The notes beneath the pieces were generated by a model that searched no databases, was not told the origin of the DNA, and worked only from the letters and a program-made list of their open reading frames with translations. This document shows, piece after piece, positions 5,965 through 12,169 of a DNA stretch of 12,169 nucleotides. The translations under genes were made by a program, and so were the position numbers. Position 1 is the first letter of the stretch. Every line of letters begins with the position of its first letter. Source of the DNA: Candidatus Zipacnadia bacterium (lineage in GTDB: Bacteria; Armatimonadota; Zipacnadia; Zipacnadales; Zipacnadaceae); NCBI GenBank assembly GCA_029821455.1, contig JALGTI010000100.1, positions 1 through 12,169 of the forward strand. The letters are read 5' to 3'.

Positions 5965-7266
5965 GTGGGCAAACGTTCGGCAATCATCATCGGTGGGGGG
6001 ATTTCGGGGCTCACCGCCGGCTATAATCTCAGTAGGCGCGGCTACAATGTCACGCTGCTGGAGCGCAGGCCCGTGCTCGGTGGCCTGGCTCGCTCCATAA
6101 CCATTAATAATAAGCCAATCGAGGTCTACTATCACTTCATCTGCGGCGGTGACCAGGCCCTGCTCCAACTCATTGATGAGCTAGGTCTGGCCGAAAGACT
6201 GCATTGGGCCCCGGCTAGGACCGGCTATTTCGTAGACGGCCAATTGTACCCGCTGACCTCGCCGTGGGACCTGCTGCGCTTCAGCCCGCTGTCGCTGGCG
6301 CAGCGGATCAGCTTCGGGCGGCTTATCCTCTACTGCCGTCGCAGCACTCGCTGGCAGAACCTGGAGCACCTCACGGCCCACCAGTGGCTGCTGGAGCGGC
6401 TAGCGCCGCAGGCGTATGATGTTGTCTGGAAATCGCTACTGGACCTCAAGTTCGGGGAATATGGCGAGCAGATCTCGGCACCGTGGGTGTGGCACCGGCT
6501 GCACCGGGTGACCCGATCTCGGGCCAGCGTGTTCCAGCCTGAGCAGATGGGTTACCTAGAAGGCGGGACCGCTGTGTTGCTGCAAGCGTTGGTCACGCAG
6601 ATACGGGAGGCTGACGGGGAGATACTACTGAGCACCGAAGCTAATGAACTGCTGATGAGCGGCGGCAAAGCAATCGGAGTTCGCGCCGGGGATAAAGAGC
6701 TGACCGGGGATATGGTGATTGCTGCAACGCAGATACCCGAACTGATCAAGCTGCTGCCGGAGGAGGCGGCGTCTTATCGCGCCGCGCTTGCTGCTATCAA
6801 GTTCATCGGTATCATCTGTGTGATGCTGAAAATGACCGAGAGCCTCACCGACTATTTCTGGGTCAATTCCAACGATACACGCGTGCCGTGCAATGGTTTC
6901 ATCGAGTACTCCAACCTCAATCCCTGGAAGCAGTATGCCGGGTCGGCCATCGCCTACTTCCCGTTCTATTCCGACACCAATGCGCCATTGTTTTCAGCCT
7001 CAAATGAGGAAATCGCCGAGCCGTTGATCAACTCGCTGAGTCTGATTAGGCCGGAGTTGACCACCAACGCCATAAAGCAGGTGATCGTCACCCGCGACGC
7101 TTGTGGCCAGGCTGTCTGTCCCCCCGGTTTCAGCCAGCAGGTGCCTGAGATCACCACGCCTGTGCCGAACCTGTACCTGCTGGACTCCACGCAGCTATAT
7201 CCGTCCGATCGCTGCCTGAGTGGGATGATTGGGTTAGCCAATGAATTGACTGAGCTACTCAGCTAG
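5965..7266 (+). CDS. FAD-dependent protoporphyrinogen-oxidase-like oxidoreductase
   Basis: 433 residues. The N-terminal FAD-binding Rossmann fold has GGGISG (10-15), Glu33 at the end of beta 2 (TLLERR) and GGLARS (39-44), the amine-oxidase/HemY/UDP-galactopyranose-mutase class signature. Typical of an envelope-glycan-associated branch are YYHFICGGDQALLQLIDELGL (55-75) and the C-terminal LYLLDSTQLYPSDRCLSGMIG (about 403-423), which closes the FAD site. The substrate is unknown; its position after a GT-C enzyme suggests a sugar, polyprenol or other lipid-linked substrate rather than haem, and no haem genes are near. The start is GTG 5965 with GGGGGA (5952-5957) seven bases upstream. It probably shares a transcript with the glycosyltransferase despite the folded 142-nt spacer, and converges on thiD. 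Confidence 0.85.
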   Translation: MGKRSAIIIGGGISGLTAGYNLSRRGYNVTLLERRPVLGGLARSITINNKPIEVYYHFICGGDQALLQLIDELGLAERLHWAPARTGYFVDGQLYPLTSPWDLLRFSPLSLAQRISFGRLILYCRRSTRWQNLEHLTAHQWLLERLAPQAYDVVWKSLLDLKFGEYGEQISAPWVWHRLHRVTRSRASVFQPEQMGYLEGGTAVLLQALVTQIREADGEILLSTEANELLMSGGKAIGVRAGDKELTGDMVIAATQIPELIKLLPEEAASYRAALAAIKFIGIICVMLKMTESLTDYFWVNSNDTRVPCNGFIEYSNLNPWKQYAGSAIAYFPFYSDTNAPLFSASNEEIAEPLINSLSLIRPELTTNAIKQVIVTRDACGQAVCPPGFSQQVPEITTPVPNLYLLDSTQLYPSDRCLSGMIGLANELTELLS

Positions 7267-7360
7267 ATCAGACAAGGCTAATTGAGTAAGCCAAGAGCAA
7301 TCTCCTGCTCGGTCTGCAGAGCACCGGACAATGCTGTGGTGGTATAAGGGCAAGTTCGAC

Positions 7361-8194
7361 CTAGCTGTCGAGGCCTGCTTGGATGTGGCCGAGAGGACCG
7401 TTGCCGGCGCCAAGAGACAAACCGTGGCGGATCGCCCGCGTGACAAAGGCCTTTGCCTCTGTGAATGCATCCGGCAGTGCTAGGCCCCTGGCCAGATAGG
7501 CCACCAGCGCCGCCGAGAACGTGCATCCCGTGCCATGAGTGTGAGGCGTGTCTATGCGCGGGACGCTTTCGGTCCGCAGTGTGTCACCATCGCGTATGTA
7601 CAGCACATCAGTTGCATCGCCGCAGAGATGTCCACCCGTGATGATGGCGGCAGCCGGTCCCAGGTCAGTGAGGGCCCGGGCTGCCTCTGCGATAGCCGTG
7701 GGCGCCTCTATGCTCCTACCCAACAACACTTCGGCCTCCGGCAGGTTGGGCGTTACGACGGTCGCCAGGGGCAATATCGTCTCAACTAGTACCCCGATAG
7801 CCACAGGCTGGAGCAGCTCGTGCCCGCTCTCGGCCGCCATCACGGGGTCAACCACCAGGTTCGCGACACGATGATACGCGAGCCTGTCAGCCACCGCCTC
7901 AACAATTTCGGTATTGCCCAGCATTCCGGTCTTGGCAGCGTGACAACCGATGTCACTCATGATAGAATCAATCTGCGCGGCCACAATATCAGCAGGCAGG
8001 TTGAGGACCCCCTGCACACCACAGGTATTCTGTGCAGTAATGGCTGTGACAGCGCTGACGCCATAGACGCCCAGCACGGTGAAAGTCTTCAGGTCGGCCT
8101 GGAGGCCGGCTCCGCCGCCCGAATCCGAGCCGGCTATGGTCATTGCGATTGCAACCGGTTCGACAGGCTCACGGTAAATCGCTGAACTGCTCAT
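7361..8194 (-). CDS. thiD: Hydroxymethylpyrimidine / phosphomethylpyrimidine kinase ThiD
   Basis: 277 residues, the normal length plus about ten at the N-terminus. ThiD phosphorylates HMP and HMP-phosphate to HMP-diphosphate for thiamin synthesis in the cytoplasm. Signatures in order: TIAGSDSGGGAGLQADLKTF (19-38), AITAQNTCGV (51-60), AKTGML (87-92), DPVM (116-119), TPNLPEA (148-154), and HGTGCTFSAAL (220-230) with the catalytic Cys224. The family usually starts a few residues before TIAG; here residues 8-14 (REPVEPV) come from a dispersed TTCGACAGGCTCAC repeat read in frame. ATG 8194 has only a distant GAGG upstream, and no better start was found. No other thi gene and no THI-box-like leader is visible in the 65-base divergent gap to gmhB. 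Confidence 0.95.
   Translation of the reverse strand: MSSSAIYREPVEPVAIAMTIAGSDSGGGAGLQADLKTFTVLGVYGVSAVTAITAQNTCGVQGVLNLPADIVAAQIDSIMSDIGCHAAKTGMLGNTEIVEAVADRLAYHRVANLVVDPVMAAESGHELLQPVAIGVLVETILPLATVVTPNLPEAEVLLGRSIEAPTAIAEAARALTDLGPAAAIITGGHLCGDATDVLYIRDGDTLRTESVPRIDTPHTHGTGCTFSAALVAYLARGLALPDAFTEAKAFVTRAIRHGLSLGAGNGPLGHIQAGLDS
8157..8172. repeat. Dispersed TTCGACAGGCTCAC repeat inside thiD
   Basis: GGTTCGACAGGCTCAC differs at one of 16 positions from the arm at 5855-5870. It is read on the minus strand as the REPVEPV stretch of ThiD, just before the conserved fold. Confidence 0.7.
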
Positions 8195-8259
8195 AATCGC
8201 GGTCTTGTTCCTCGCAAGGGGATAATTGACCTGCGTGCTATTGCTTCGGAGGTAGACGA

Positions 8260-8811
8260 ATGCGCTTGAAACCTGCGGTCTTCCTCGACCGTGACGGCGT
8301 CATCAACCATGAGCGCAAGGATTACGTGAAGAGCTGGGAGGAATTCAGTTTCCAGCCGGGTTCACTGGAGGCGTTTCGACGCCTGCGCGAAGCTGGCCAG
8401 GAGGCATATGTCATCACCAACCAATCCGGAGTGGGGCGGGGCATCCTTAGTCTCCGAACGCTGCTAGGAATCCACTTGAGGATGGAACTAGAGGTGCAAA
8501 AGGCCGGGGGAATGATTCACGGGATTGTCTTCTGCCCTCATCATCCCGACGATGGCTGCAAGTGCCGCAAGCCGGCCACGGGGATGTTCCAGATGGCGGC
8601 GGTCAAGTACGGCCTGGACTTATCGCAGAGTGTGTTTGTGGGCGATGCCGCCCGTGACGTGCAAGCCGGGAAGGCGGCTGGCTGTAAGACGATTCTGGTG
8701 CGCACTCATATCAGCTTCGAGAGATTCCGCGAGGAGCTTGGACAGTCGAGGACACTCCCGGACTTCGAGGCCGCAAATCTGCTGGAGGCAGCCGAAATCA
8801 TCCTCAGATGA
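8260..8811 (+). CDS. gmhB: GmhB-type D-glycero-manno-heptose 1,7-bisphosphate 7-phosphatase (HAD-IIIA)
   Basis: 183 residues, full length for the family. Catalytic DRDG (Asp10, Asp12), TNQSGVGRG (53-61), a zinc site Cys92-x-His94 ... Cys100-x-Cys102 in CPHHPDDGCKCRKP (92-105), and VGDAARD (127-133) match the histidinol-phosphatase/GmhB group of HAD phosphatases. GmhB removes the 7-phosphate from heptose bisphosphate on the way to nucleotide-activated heptose for envelope or S-layer glycans. No other heptose gene is here, so another sugar bisphosphate or histidinol phosphate remains possible. ATG 8260 has GGAGG at 8248-8252, seven bases upstream. Divergent from thiD; the 65-base gap must hold both promoters but shows no clear hexamers. 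Converges on the receiver gene with an 81-base gap and no strong terminator. Confidence 0.9.
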   Translation: MRLKPAVFLDRDGVINHERKDYVKSWEEFSFQPGSLEAFRRLREAGQEAYVITNQSGVGRGILSLRTLLGIHLRMELEVQKAGGMIHGIVFCPHHPDDGCKCRKPATGMFQMAAVKYGLDLSQSVFVGDAARDVQAGKAAGCKTILVRTHISFERFREELGQSRTLPDFEAANLLEAAEIILR

Positions 8812-8892
8812 CCGCACGCTCTCTGCGCCGAATGCACAGGCGCTACTACAAGCCTTGCAGCGACGCAATTGCGCCAAGACCCGGCGGCGATA

Positions 8893-9309
8893 TTATTGCG
8901 CCGAGGCGGAGTCAGCAAGTATCCTCTCAATTACCAGGATGAAGTCCTCGTGATCGTTGATGGGTTTGGTGTAGAACCAAGTGCAGCCAAGTTCGAAGCT
9001 GGTTTCGAGGCTAGTCGGTTCATTGAGGGCGGTCAGCATAAGTACCGGTAGCTCTTTGGTCTCCGGGCGGCTTTTGAGTATTTGCAGTGCCTCCCAACCA
9101 TTGAGCTGAGGCATCATTACATCCAGGATTATCAAGTCCGGTTTGATCTCCTGGTTTTCTAGCCAGTCAAGGGCCTGCCTACCATCATAGGCCACAGCGA
9201 CCCGATAGCCATTCCTCTCCAACAGTGCCCTGGCGGCAAACACGAATTCCCTGTGGTCATCCACCAGCAAGATCCTGGCACCATCACCATTCTGATTAGC
9301 CATCGTCAT
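8893..9309 (-). CDS. Single-domain response regulator (CheY-like receiver)
   Basis: 138 residues, essentially one receiver domain: acidic pair Asp17-Asp18 (ILLVDDHREF), phospho-acceptor Asp63 (LIILDVMMP), Thr93 (LMLTAL) and Lys115 (FYTKP). All key residues are present, so it should accept phosphate from a histidine kinase not found in this window. There is no output domain. ATG 9309 has GGGGG four bases upstream (ATG 9303 is an alternative). The start overlaps the end of the GGDEF gene by 14 bases, so the two are translationally coupled and likely act together. Confidence 0.93.
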   Translation of the reverse strand: MTMANQNGDGARILLVDDHREFVFAARALLERNGYRVAVAYDGRQALDWLENQEIKPDLIILDVMMPQLNGWEALQILKSRPETKELPVLMLTALNEPTSLETSFELGCTWFYTKPINDHEDFILVIERILADSASAQ

Positions 9310-10279
9310 CTAACCCCCTTCGTTCCGTTATCTCCCCCGGAGGGCCCGTCAACGGTGTATGGGTCTTTCGCCGATCTGGCTGATAAATACTTTTGCCGGC
9401 TGTCTTGGCGTATTCCTTCAGTTCAGCCAGTAGCGCAGCGATCTGACCCGGATGTTGGATGTCGTCAGAAGTATTCGTGACACCAGTTGCCACCAGAGTG
9501 CAGAGCGGAAAGAAAGCAGCTACATTCTGCCGCGTCCGACTCTGGATGCCGCCCCGCTGGCGCTCCGGTTCATCATAGAAGTCAAGAATACCCTGGTCAA
9601 ATCTGCCAATGGCAGCCTGTGCCAGAGCCTCAGCACGTTCAGGCCCGGTCACCACAAACAAGTCATCACCGCCAATGTGGGCTACGAAATCGCCCTCGCC
9701 GCCGTGCTCGGCCACAACCTCCTCCAACAGACTCGCCAGCCACATAAGCAGCCTATCCCCACGTACGTACCCGTAGTAATCGTTGTAGGCCTTAAAATCG
9801 CTCAGATCAAAGGCCAGAACGGCCAATTGCCCGCGCTGCGGCAAACGAGCGGTGAGCTGCTCATGCAAATACACGTTGCCAGGCAGCCCTGTAAGCGGGT
9901 TAGCTGAGCGGCGCAACCGTGCCCTCTTGACGAGCGCCTCGCAAGTGGCTGCAAACTCCTCGGGCGCCGCGTCCGCCCTCAAACACACATCCGCCCCTGT
10001 CCGCAGGCAAGCAACATAGGTGTCCATGTCGCCGAGCGGCACACTCACGAGGATCGGCGGGCTCGCCATGGCTGCTTGATTGAGCTGCGCGCAAAGCCTC
10101 TGGCCCTCCTGGCCTCGGCCGGCGCAGATGATCACCAGGTCAAAATGGCCGTCAGCCAGAGCCTGGACAGCAGTCTCGCAGGACCCTGTGTGTACCAGTT
10201 TACCCAACTGCTGCAGCCGGGTACACACCTGACACGTCAGTCCAGCACCCAGTCCTTCGTCGTTCGACGGTCTATTCAC
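9296..10279 (-). CDS. GGDEF-domain protein with degenerate N-terminal receiver
   Basis: 327 residues. Residues about 14-120 resemble a receiver domain but lack the first strand with its acidic pair and have Cys52 where the phospho-acceptor Asp should be (FDLVIICAG). Residues about 127-300 are a GGDEF domain: NPLTGLPGN (127-135), the metal-binding AFDLSDFKAYNDYYGYVRGD (156-175) and the signature as GGDDL (203-207) instead of GGDEF/GGEEF. No RxxD inhibitory site precedes it. It may be a weak cyclic-di-GMP synthase or a non-catalytic relative. The GTG start at 10279 has GGAGGT three to four bases upstream. A hairpin repeat sits directly before the ribosome site. Last residues (TGPPGEITERRGLDDDG) are an unconserved tail overlapping the receiver gene start. 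Confidence 0.87.
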   Translation of the reverse strand: MNRPSNDEGLGAGLTCQVCTRLQQLGKLVHTGSCETAVQALADGHFDLVIICAGRGQEGQRLCAQLNQAAMASPPILVSVPLGDMDTYVACLRTGADVCLRADAAPEEFAATCEALVKRARLRRSANPLTGLPGNVYLHEQLTARLPQRGQLAVLAFDLSDFKAYNDYYGYVRGDRLLMWLASLLEEVVAEHGGEGDFVAHIGGDDLFVVTGPERAEALAQAAIGRFDQGILDFYDEPERQRGGIQSRTRQNVAAFFPLCTLVATGVTNTSDDIQHPGQIAALLAELKEYAKTAGKSIYQPDRRKTHTPLTGPPGEITERRGLDDDG

Positions 10280-10289
10280 CTACCTCCCC

Positions 10290-10319
10290 GGCCCCCTCTC
10301 TAACTGGAGGGGGGATAGG
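10290..10319. repeat. 30-nt hairpin repeat, copy 2
   Basis: CCCCCTC (10292-10298) pairs with GAGGGGG (10307-10313); 25 of 30 positions match copy 1 at 5809-5838, including the flanking GG and ATAGG. It lies two bases before the ribosome site of the GGDEF gene, in its 5' leader. Confidence 0.8.
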
Positions 10320-10376
10320 CCTGTGCTGGGGCACGAGGCGCCCGCGCCGCGAGAAGGACAGCTTCCCCCTACAGCG

Positions 10377-10405
10377 TTGACAACTCAGCCGGCTCGACGT
10401 ATCAT
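10377..10405 (+). promoter_or_regulatory. Promoter of the FUN14-family gene
   Basis: TTGACA (10377-10382), 17 bases, TATCAT (10400-10405): a perfect -35 and one mismatch at -10. The predicted start near 10412 leaves about 32 nt before ATG 10444. Confidence 0.75.
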
Positions 10406-10443
10406 TCATCAAGGCCCAGGCATTATCCCAGGAGTAGAGGGCA

Positions 10444-10749
10444 ATGGACGCAATGGACTCAATCACACCTGTGTTTATCACCTTGGGCCTTGGTGGTGTG
10501 CTAGGCTATTGCGCCGGTATGTTCATCAAGCTGGCGATGAAGTTGGCTGGCTGCCTGCTAGGCCTTGTGTTCCTCCTTATGCAAGTGATGGCCTACTACG
10601 GATTCGCTGAATGGCACTGGGATGTCATCACCCAACACGCGACTCCGGCTGTTCAGCAGACCGGCCAGTGGCTCCATAAGCTACTGTACTACAATCTCCC
10701 CTTGGCCGGCAGCTTTGGCGCTGGTTTATGGATCGCACTGCGGCGCTAG
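10444..10749 (+). CDS. FUN14-family small membrane protein
   Basis: 101 residues with the FUN14 layout: a Gly-rich first helix (about 10-29, ITLGLGGVLGYCAGMFIK), a second helix (33-51, KLAGCLLGLVFLLMQVMAYYGF), a short polar loop with Trp (WHWDVITQ), and a Gly-containing final helix (LPLAGSFGAGLWIAL, 85-99). In eukaryotes the family includes FUNDC1 of mitochondria; bacterial members are common and lack a settled role. Predicted in the cytoplasmic membrane. ATG 10444 has GAGGG close upstream (ATG 10453 possible). Its TAG stop overlaps the stop of the oxidoreductase on the other strand. Confidence 0.8.
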   Translation: MDAMDSITPVFITLGLGGVLGYCAGMFIKLAMKLAGCLLGLVFLLMQVMAYYGFAEWHWDVITQHATPAVQQTGQWLHKLLYYNLPLAGSFGAGLWIALRR

Positions 10750-11789
10750 ACCTTCACCTCTCGCCCTAGCTTGCCCGACTTGTACACACCATCCAGAATG
10801 CGCTGCGTGATCAGAGCCTGCTCGCCGGGCACTGGCGAGGGCAAGCCCTTCCTGATCGCCTCAGCAAATAGCCGGATCTCCTCATGATGCGAGTTGATGT
10901 CCTTATCCGGGTTGACCTGCGGTGTCGTCTCCACAACCATCCCATGTTCTTCGCTGATTAGTGTCGGCGGAGACCACTGCACCCCACCCTTGGTGCCGCA
11001 GACGAGGACGCCGCCCTGCCCTGCGCACACATTCAGCGCCCAACTCGCCTCCAGGGAGATGCTGGCACCATTGGCAAATCGTACAAAGCCAACGGCGAAG
11101 TCCTCCGGCACCGTGTACGTCCTGATGCTGTGCCTCATCAGAGAGGGTTTATTGGCTATCTCAAGATACGTACAGGCGCTCACCGAGACCGGCTCTGGAA
11201 ACCCCATCAGCAACAGACACAGGTCGAGGGCATGCACGCCAATGTCGTAGCAAGGCCCCCCCGCGGATGCTTCTTTATCAATAAACGCTCCCCACGGCGG
11301 GACTCCCCGCACCCGGAGCATAGACGCCCGCCCCCAATATGCATCACCGATAAGGCCCGCATCTACCCACCGTCTGACAGCTAGGGATTCTGCTGTAAAC
11401 CGCAGGCTCTGGGCCACCATCAGAAGCTTGCTGGCCTCATGGCCAGCCTCTGTCATCTTCTCAGCCTGTCGAGCGGAAATTGCAAACGGTTTCTCAACAA
11501 TGACATGGCAACCGGCCTTGAATGCCTCCATCGTCGGCGTATAGTGGTGCGCATTCGGTGTGCAAATATCTACTACATCCAACTCCACCTTGCCCAGCAG
11601 CTTCTTATAGTCCCCGAAAACATTCGCCTCTGGGATCCCCAACTGTGTGATTGCGGCCTTCTGCGCGGTCGCGCTCGGATCCGCTACTGCAACAATCTCC
11701 GCATCCTTCACCGCTTTCCAGCCCCCGACATGACACCCCTGTGCAATCCCACCAAACCCTACGAAACCAACTCTTAGTCGCTTAGCCAT
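10746..11789 (-). CDS. Gfo/Idh/MocA-family NAD(P)-dependent oxidoreductase
   Basis: 347 residues, full length. The N-terminal Rossmann domain has GFGGIA (11-16) and Asp37 at the end of beta 2 (VAVADPS), favouring NAD. VEKPF (98-102) carries the catalytic Lys100, and the C-terminal substrate domain has GGPCYDIGVHALDL (177-190) with Asp182 and His186, the usual catalytic pair. Members oxidise or reduce sugars, inositols or aminosugars; the substrate is not evident. GGGAGG lies about 12 bases upstream of ATG 11789, a rather long spacing. It is alone on its strand and converges on the FUN14 gene, with the CTAG at 10746-10749 giving TAG on both strands. Confidence 0.93.
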   Translation of the reverse strand: MAKRLRVGFVGFGGIAQGCHVGGWKAVKDAEIVAVADPSATAQKAAITQLGIPEANVFGDYKKLLGKVELDVVDICTPNAHHYTPTMEAFKAGCHVIVEKPFAISARQAEKMTEAGHEASKLLMVAQSLRFTAESLAVRRWVDAGLIGDAYWGRASMLRVRGVPPWGAFIDKEASAGGPCYDIGVHALDLCLLLMGFPEPVSVSACTYLEIANKPSLMRHSIRTYTVPEDFAVGFVRFANGASISLEASWALNVCAGQGGVLVCGTKGGVQWSPPTLISEEHGMVVETTPQVNPDKDINSHHEEIRLFAEAIRKGLPSPVPGEQALITQRILDGVYKSGKLGREVKV

Positions 11790-11968
11790 CTGAACTAGCT
11801 ACCTCCCTTTTGAATGTTCTCTTATAATGAGTACTCACTAGCCAATTACTCCTGTCTGCATTGCTCAGACAGGTGAGTGTGATCGTCGGTGCCTGATTCT
11901 CTCTCGACTCGAAGAATCCTTCCTGCCTCAGCCATATTCTTCACATTACCATCTAAAGACGCCAGCTC
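11790..11968. other. Divergent regulatory region with hairpin
   Basis: CCTGTCTG (11851-11858) and CAGACAGG (11866-11873) form a perfect 8-bp stem with a 7-base loop; ACTCAC (11832-11837) and GTGAGT (11873-11878) extend the symmetry outward. GATTCT/AGAATC (11895-11900, 11913-11918) is a second inverted repeat. TATAAT occurs at 11823-11828 but lacks a properly spaced -35. The leftward promoter of the oxidoreductase should be here but is not clear. Confidence 0.55.
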
Positions 11969-11997
11969 TTGTCATCACTATCTATCTCTGGTAGAAT
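11969..11997 (+). promoter_or_regulatory. Near-consensus promoter for the right-end gene
   Basis: TTGTCA (11969-11974), 17 bases, TAGAAT (11992-11997). The predicted start near 12004 is only about 8 bases before ATG 12012. Confidence 0.7.
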
Positions 11998-12011
11998 GTT
12001 CTCACAGGCGG

Positions 12012-12169
12012 ATGACCATTATCTCACCGGATGGTCACTATGACGTGGTTCCCATTCGCCCTGGACACAGGGACTGCCAGGCACTCGTTGCCTTGGCAAG
12101 GCGGGGCGCTAATATGCTGCTGATTACTATCAACCGCGACGCTACGGCCTTGATGCCGTGTAATTGCAG
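12012..12169 (+). CDS. Unrecognised protein, 3' part outside the window
   Basis: An open frame from ATG 12012 runs 52 codons to the window edge without a stop (begins MTIISPDGHYDVVPIRPGHR, later ARRGANMLLITINRDA). I do not recognise a family. Support for it being real is the near-consensus promoter just upstream and ordinary amino-acid composition. There is no usable ribosome site (AGGCGG abuts the ATG), so translation would be near-leaderless or the true start is further right, for example the in-frame ATG at 12114. Confidence 0.45.
   Translation, partial: MTIISPDGHYDVVPIRPGHRDCQALVALARRGANMLLITINRDATALMPCNC

Noticed and set aside
7267..7360. Terminator between the convergent flavoprotein and thiD genes
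   Set aside because: Only short stems (GAGCA/TGCTC, TCGAC/GTCGA) without T-runs; not enough for a terminator call.
8195..8259. TPP riboswitch upstream of thiD
   Set aside because: Only 65 bases lie before the divergent gmhB gene, too short for a THI-box, and none of its conserved segments are visible.
9310..9350. CCCCCTT and CCCCCGG stretches resembling the 30-nt hairpin repeat
   Set aside because: No alignment over the 30 bases as good as the two copies reported; it lies in coding sequence of the GGDEF tail, so similarity may be chance.
10262..10280. GTTCGACGG followed by CACC, similar to the TTCGAC repeat
   Set aside because: Identity breaks after nine bases and it encodes the GGDEF protein start; too short to claim.

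Overview
The window (moderately GC-rich, compact, both strands used) looks like a free-living bacterium of the Armatimonadota or a neighbouring phylum. The best clue is the minus-strand prepilin-like protein at the left end. Its N-terminus (AFTLIELLVVIAIIAILAAI, then a LFPVFA-type stretch and an REKARQTSC-type stretch) and its H-X9-DG C-terminus are the pattern that is so expanded in Armatimonadota, Planctomycetota and Lentisphaerota. The phylum call is inference; there is no rRNA or marker gene here.

Layout, left to right. (1) 10-1825, minus strand: a LacI-type repressor with a consensus sigma70 promoter and GCAAT/ATTGC half-sites at its own start point, overlapping by 59 bases a secreted prepilin-like H-X9-DG protein. 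(2) 1923-2407: no gene; a seven-unit 26-bp tandem array of small hairpins ends at the stop codon of the next gene. (3) 2408-3115, minus: a stand-alone catalytic domain of a 2-oxoacid dehydrogenase E2 acyltransferase without lipoyl domain. (4) 3116-3473: no gene; two dispersed palindromic repeats and a strong hairpin. (5) 3474-4049, minus: a MarR-type regulator with a C-terminal four-cysteine cluster. It is divergent from (6) 4263-7266, plus: a multi-spanning GT-C/family 39-like glycosyltransferase followed by a protoporphyrinogen-oxidase-like flavoprotein. The 171-nt divergent region carries three copies of a GTTA(TA)CTGC motif. (7) 7361-8194, minus: ThiD. (8) 8260-8811, plus: a GmhB-type HAD phosphatase. 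(9) 8893-10279, minus: a two-gene signalling unit, a GGDEF protein with a degenerate receiver followed by an intact single-domain receiver. (10) 10444-10749, plus: a FUN14-family membrane protein with a clear promoter, converging on (11) 10746-11789, minus: a Gfo/Idh/MocA oxidoreductase; the two share a CTAG that gives both stop codons. (12) 11969-12169, plus: a near-consensus promoter and the first 52 codons of an unrecognised gene running off the window.

Functional links I can argue for: GT-C enzyme plus flavoprotein (probable operon, probable envelope glycan or polyprenyl-linked sugar work, with MarR as candidate regulator); GmhB (sugar phosphate for envelope glycans) nearby; GGDEF plus receiver (translationally coupled). 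The rest are independent housekeeping or accessory genes.

The most unusual feature of the window is its load of dispersed palindromic repeats. At least three families occur (ACAGGC...GCCTG, TTCGAC...GTCGAA, and a 30-nt CCCCCTC/GAGGGGG hairpin). Some copies have entered genes: one supplies the last codons and stop of the glycosyltransferase, and one encodes part of the ThiD N-terminus. I saw no tRNA, rRNA, CRISPR array, insertion sequence with transposase, phage gene or toxin-antitoxin pair, and I do not claim a new defence or mobile system.
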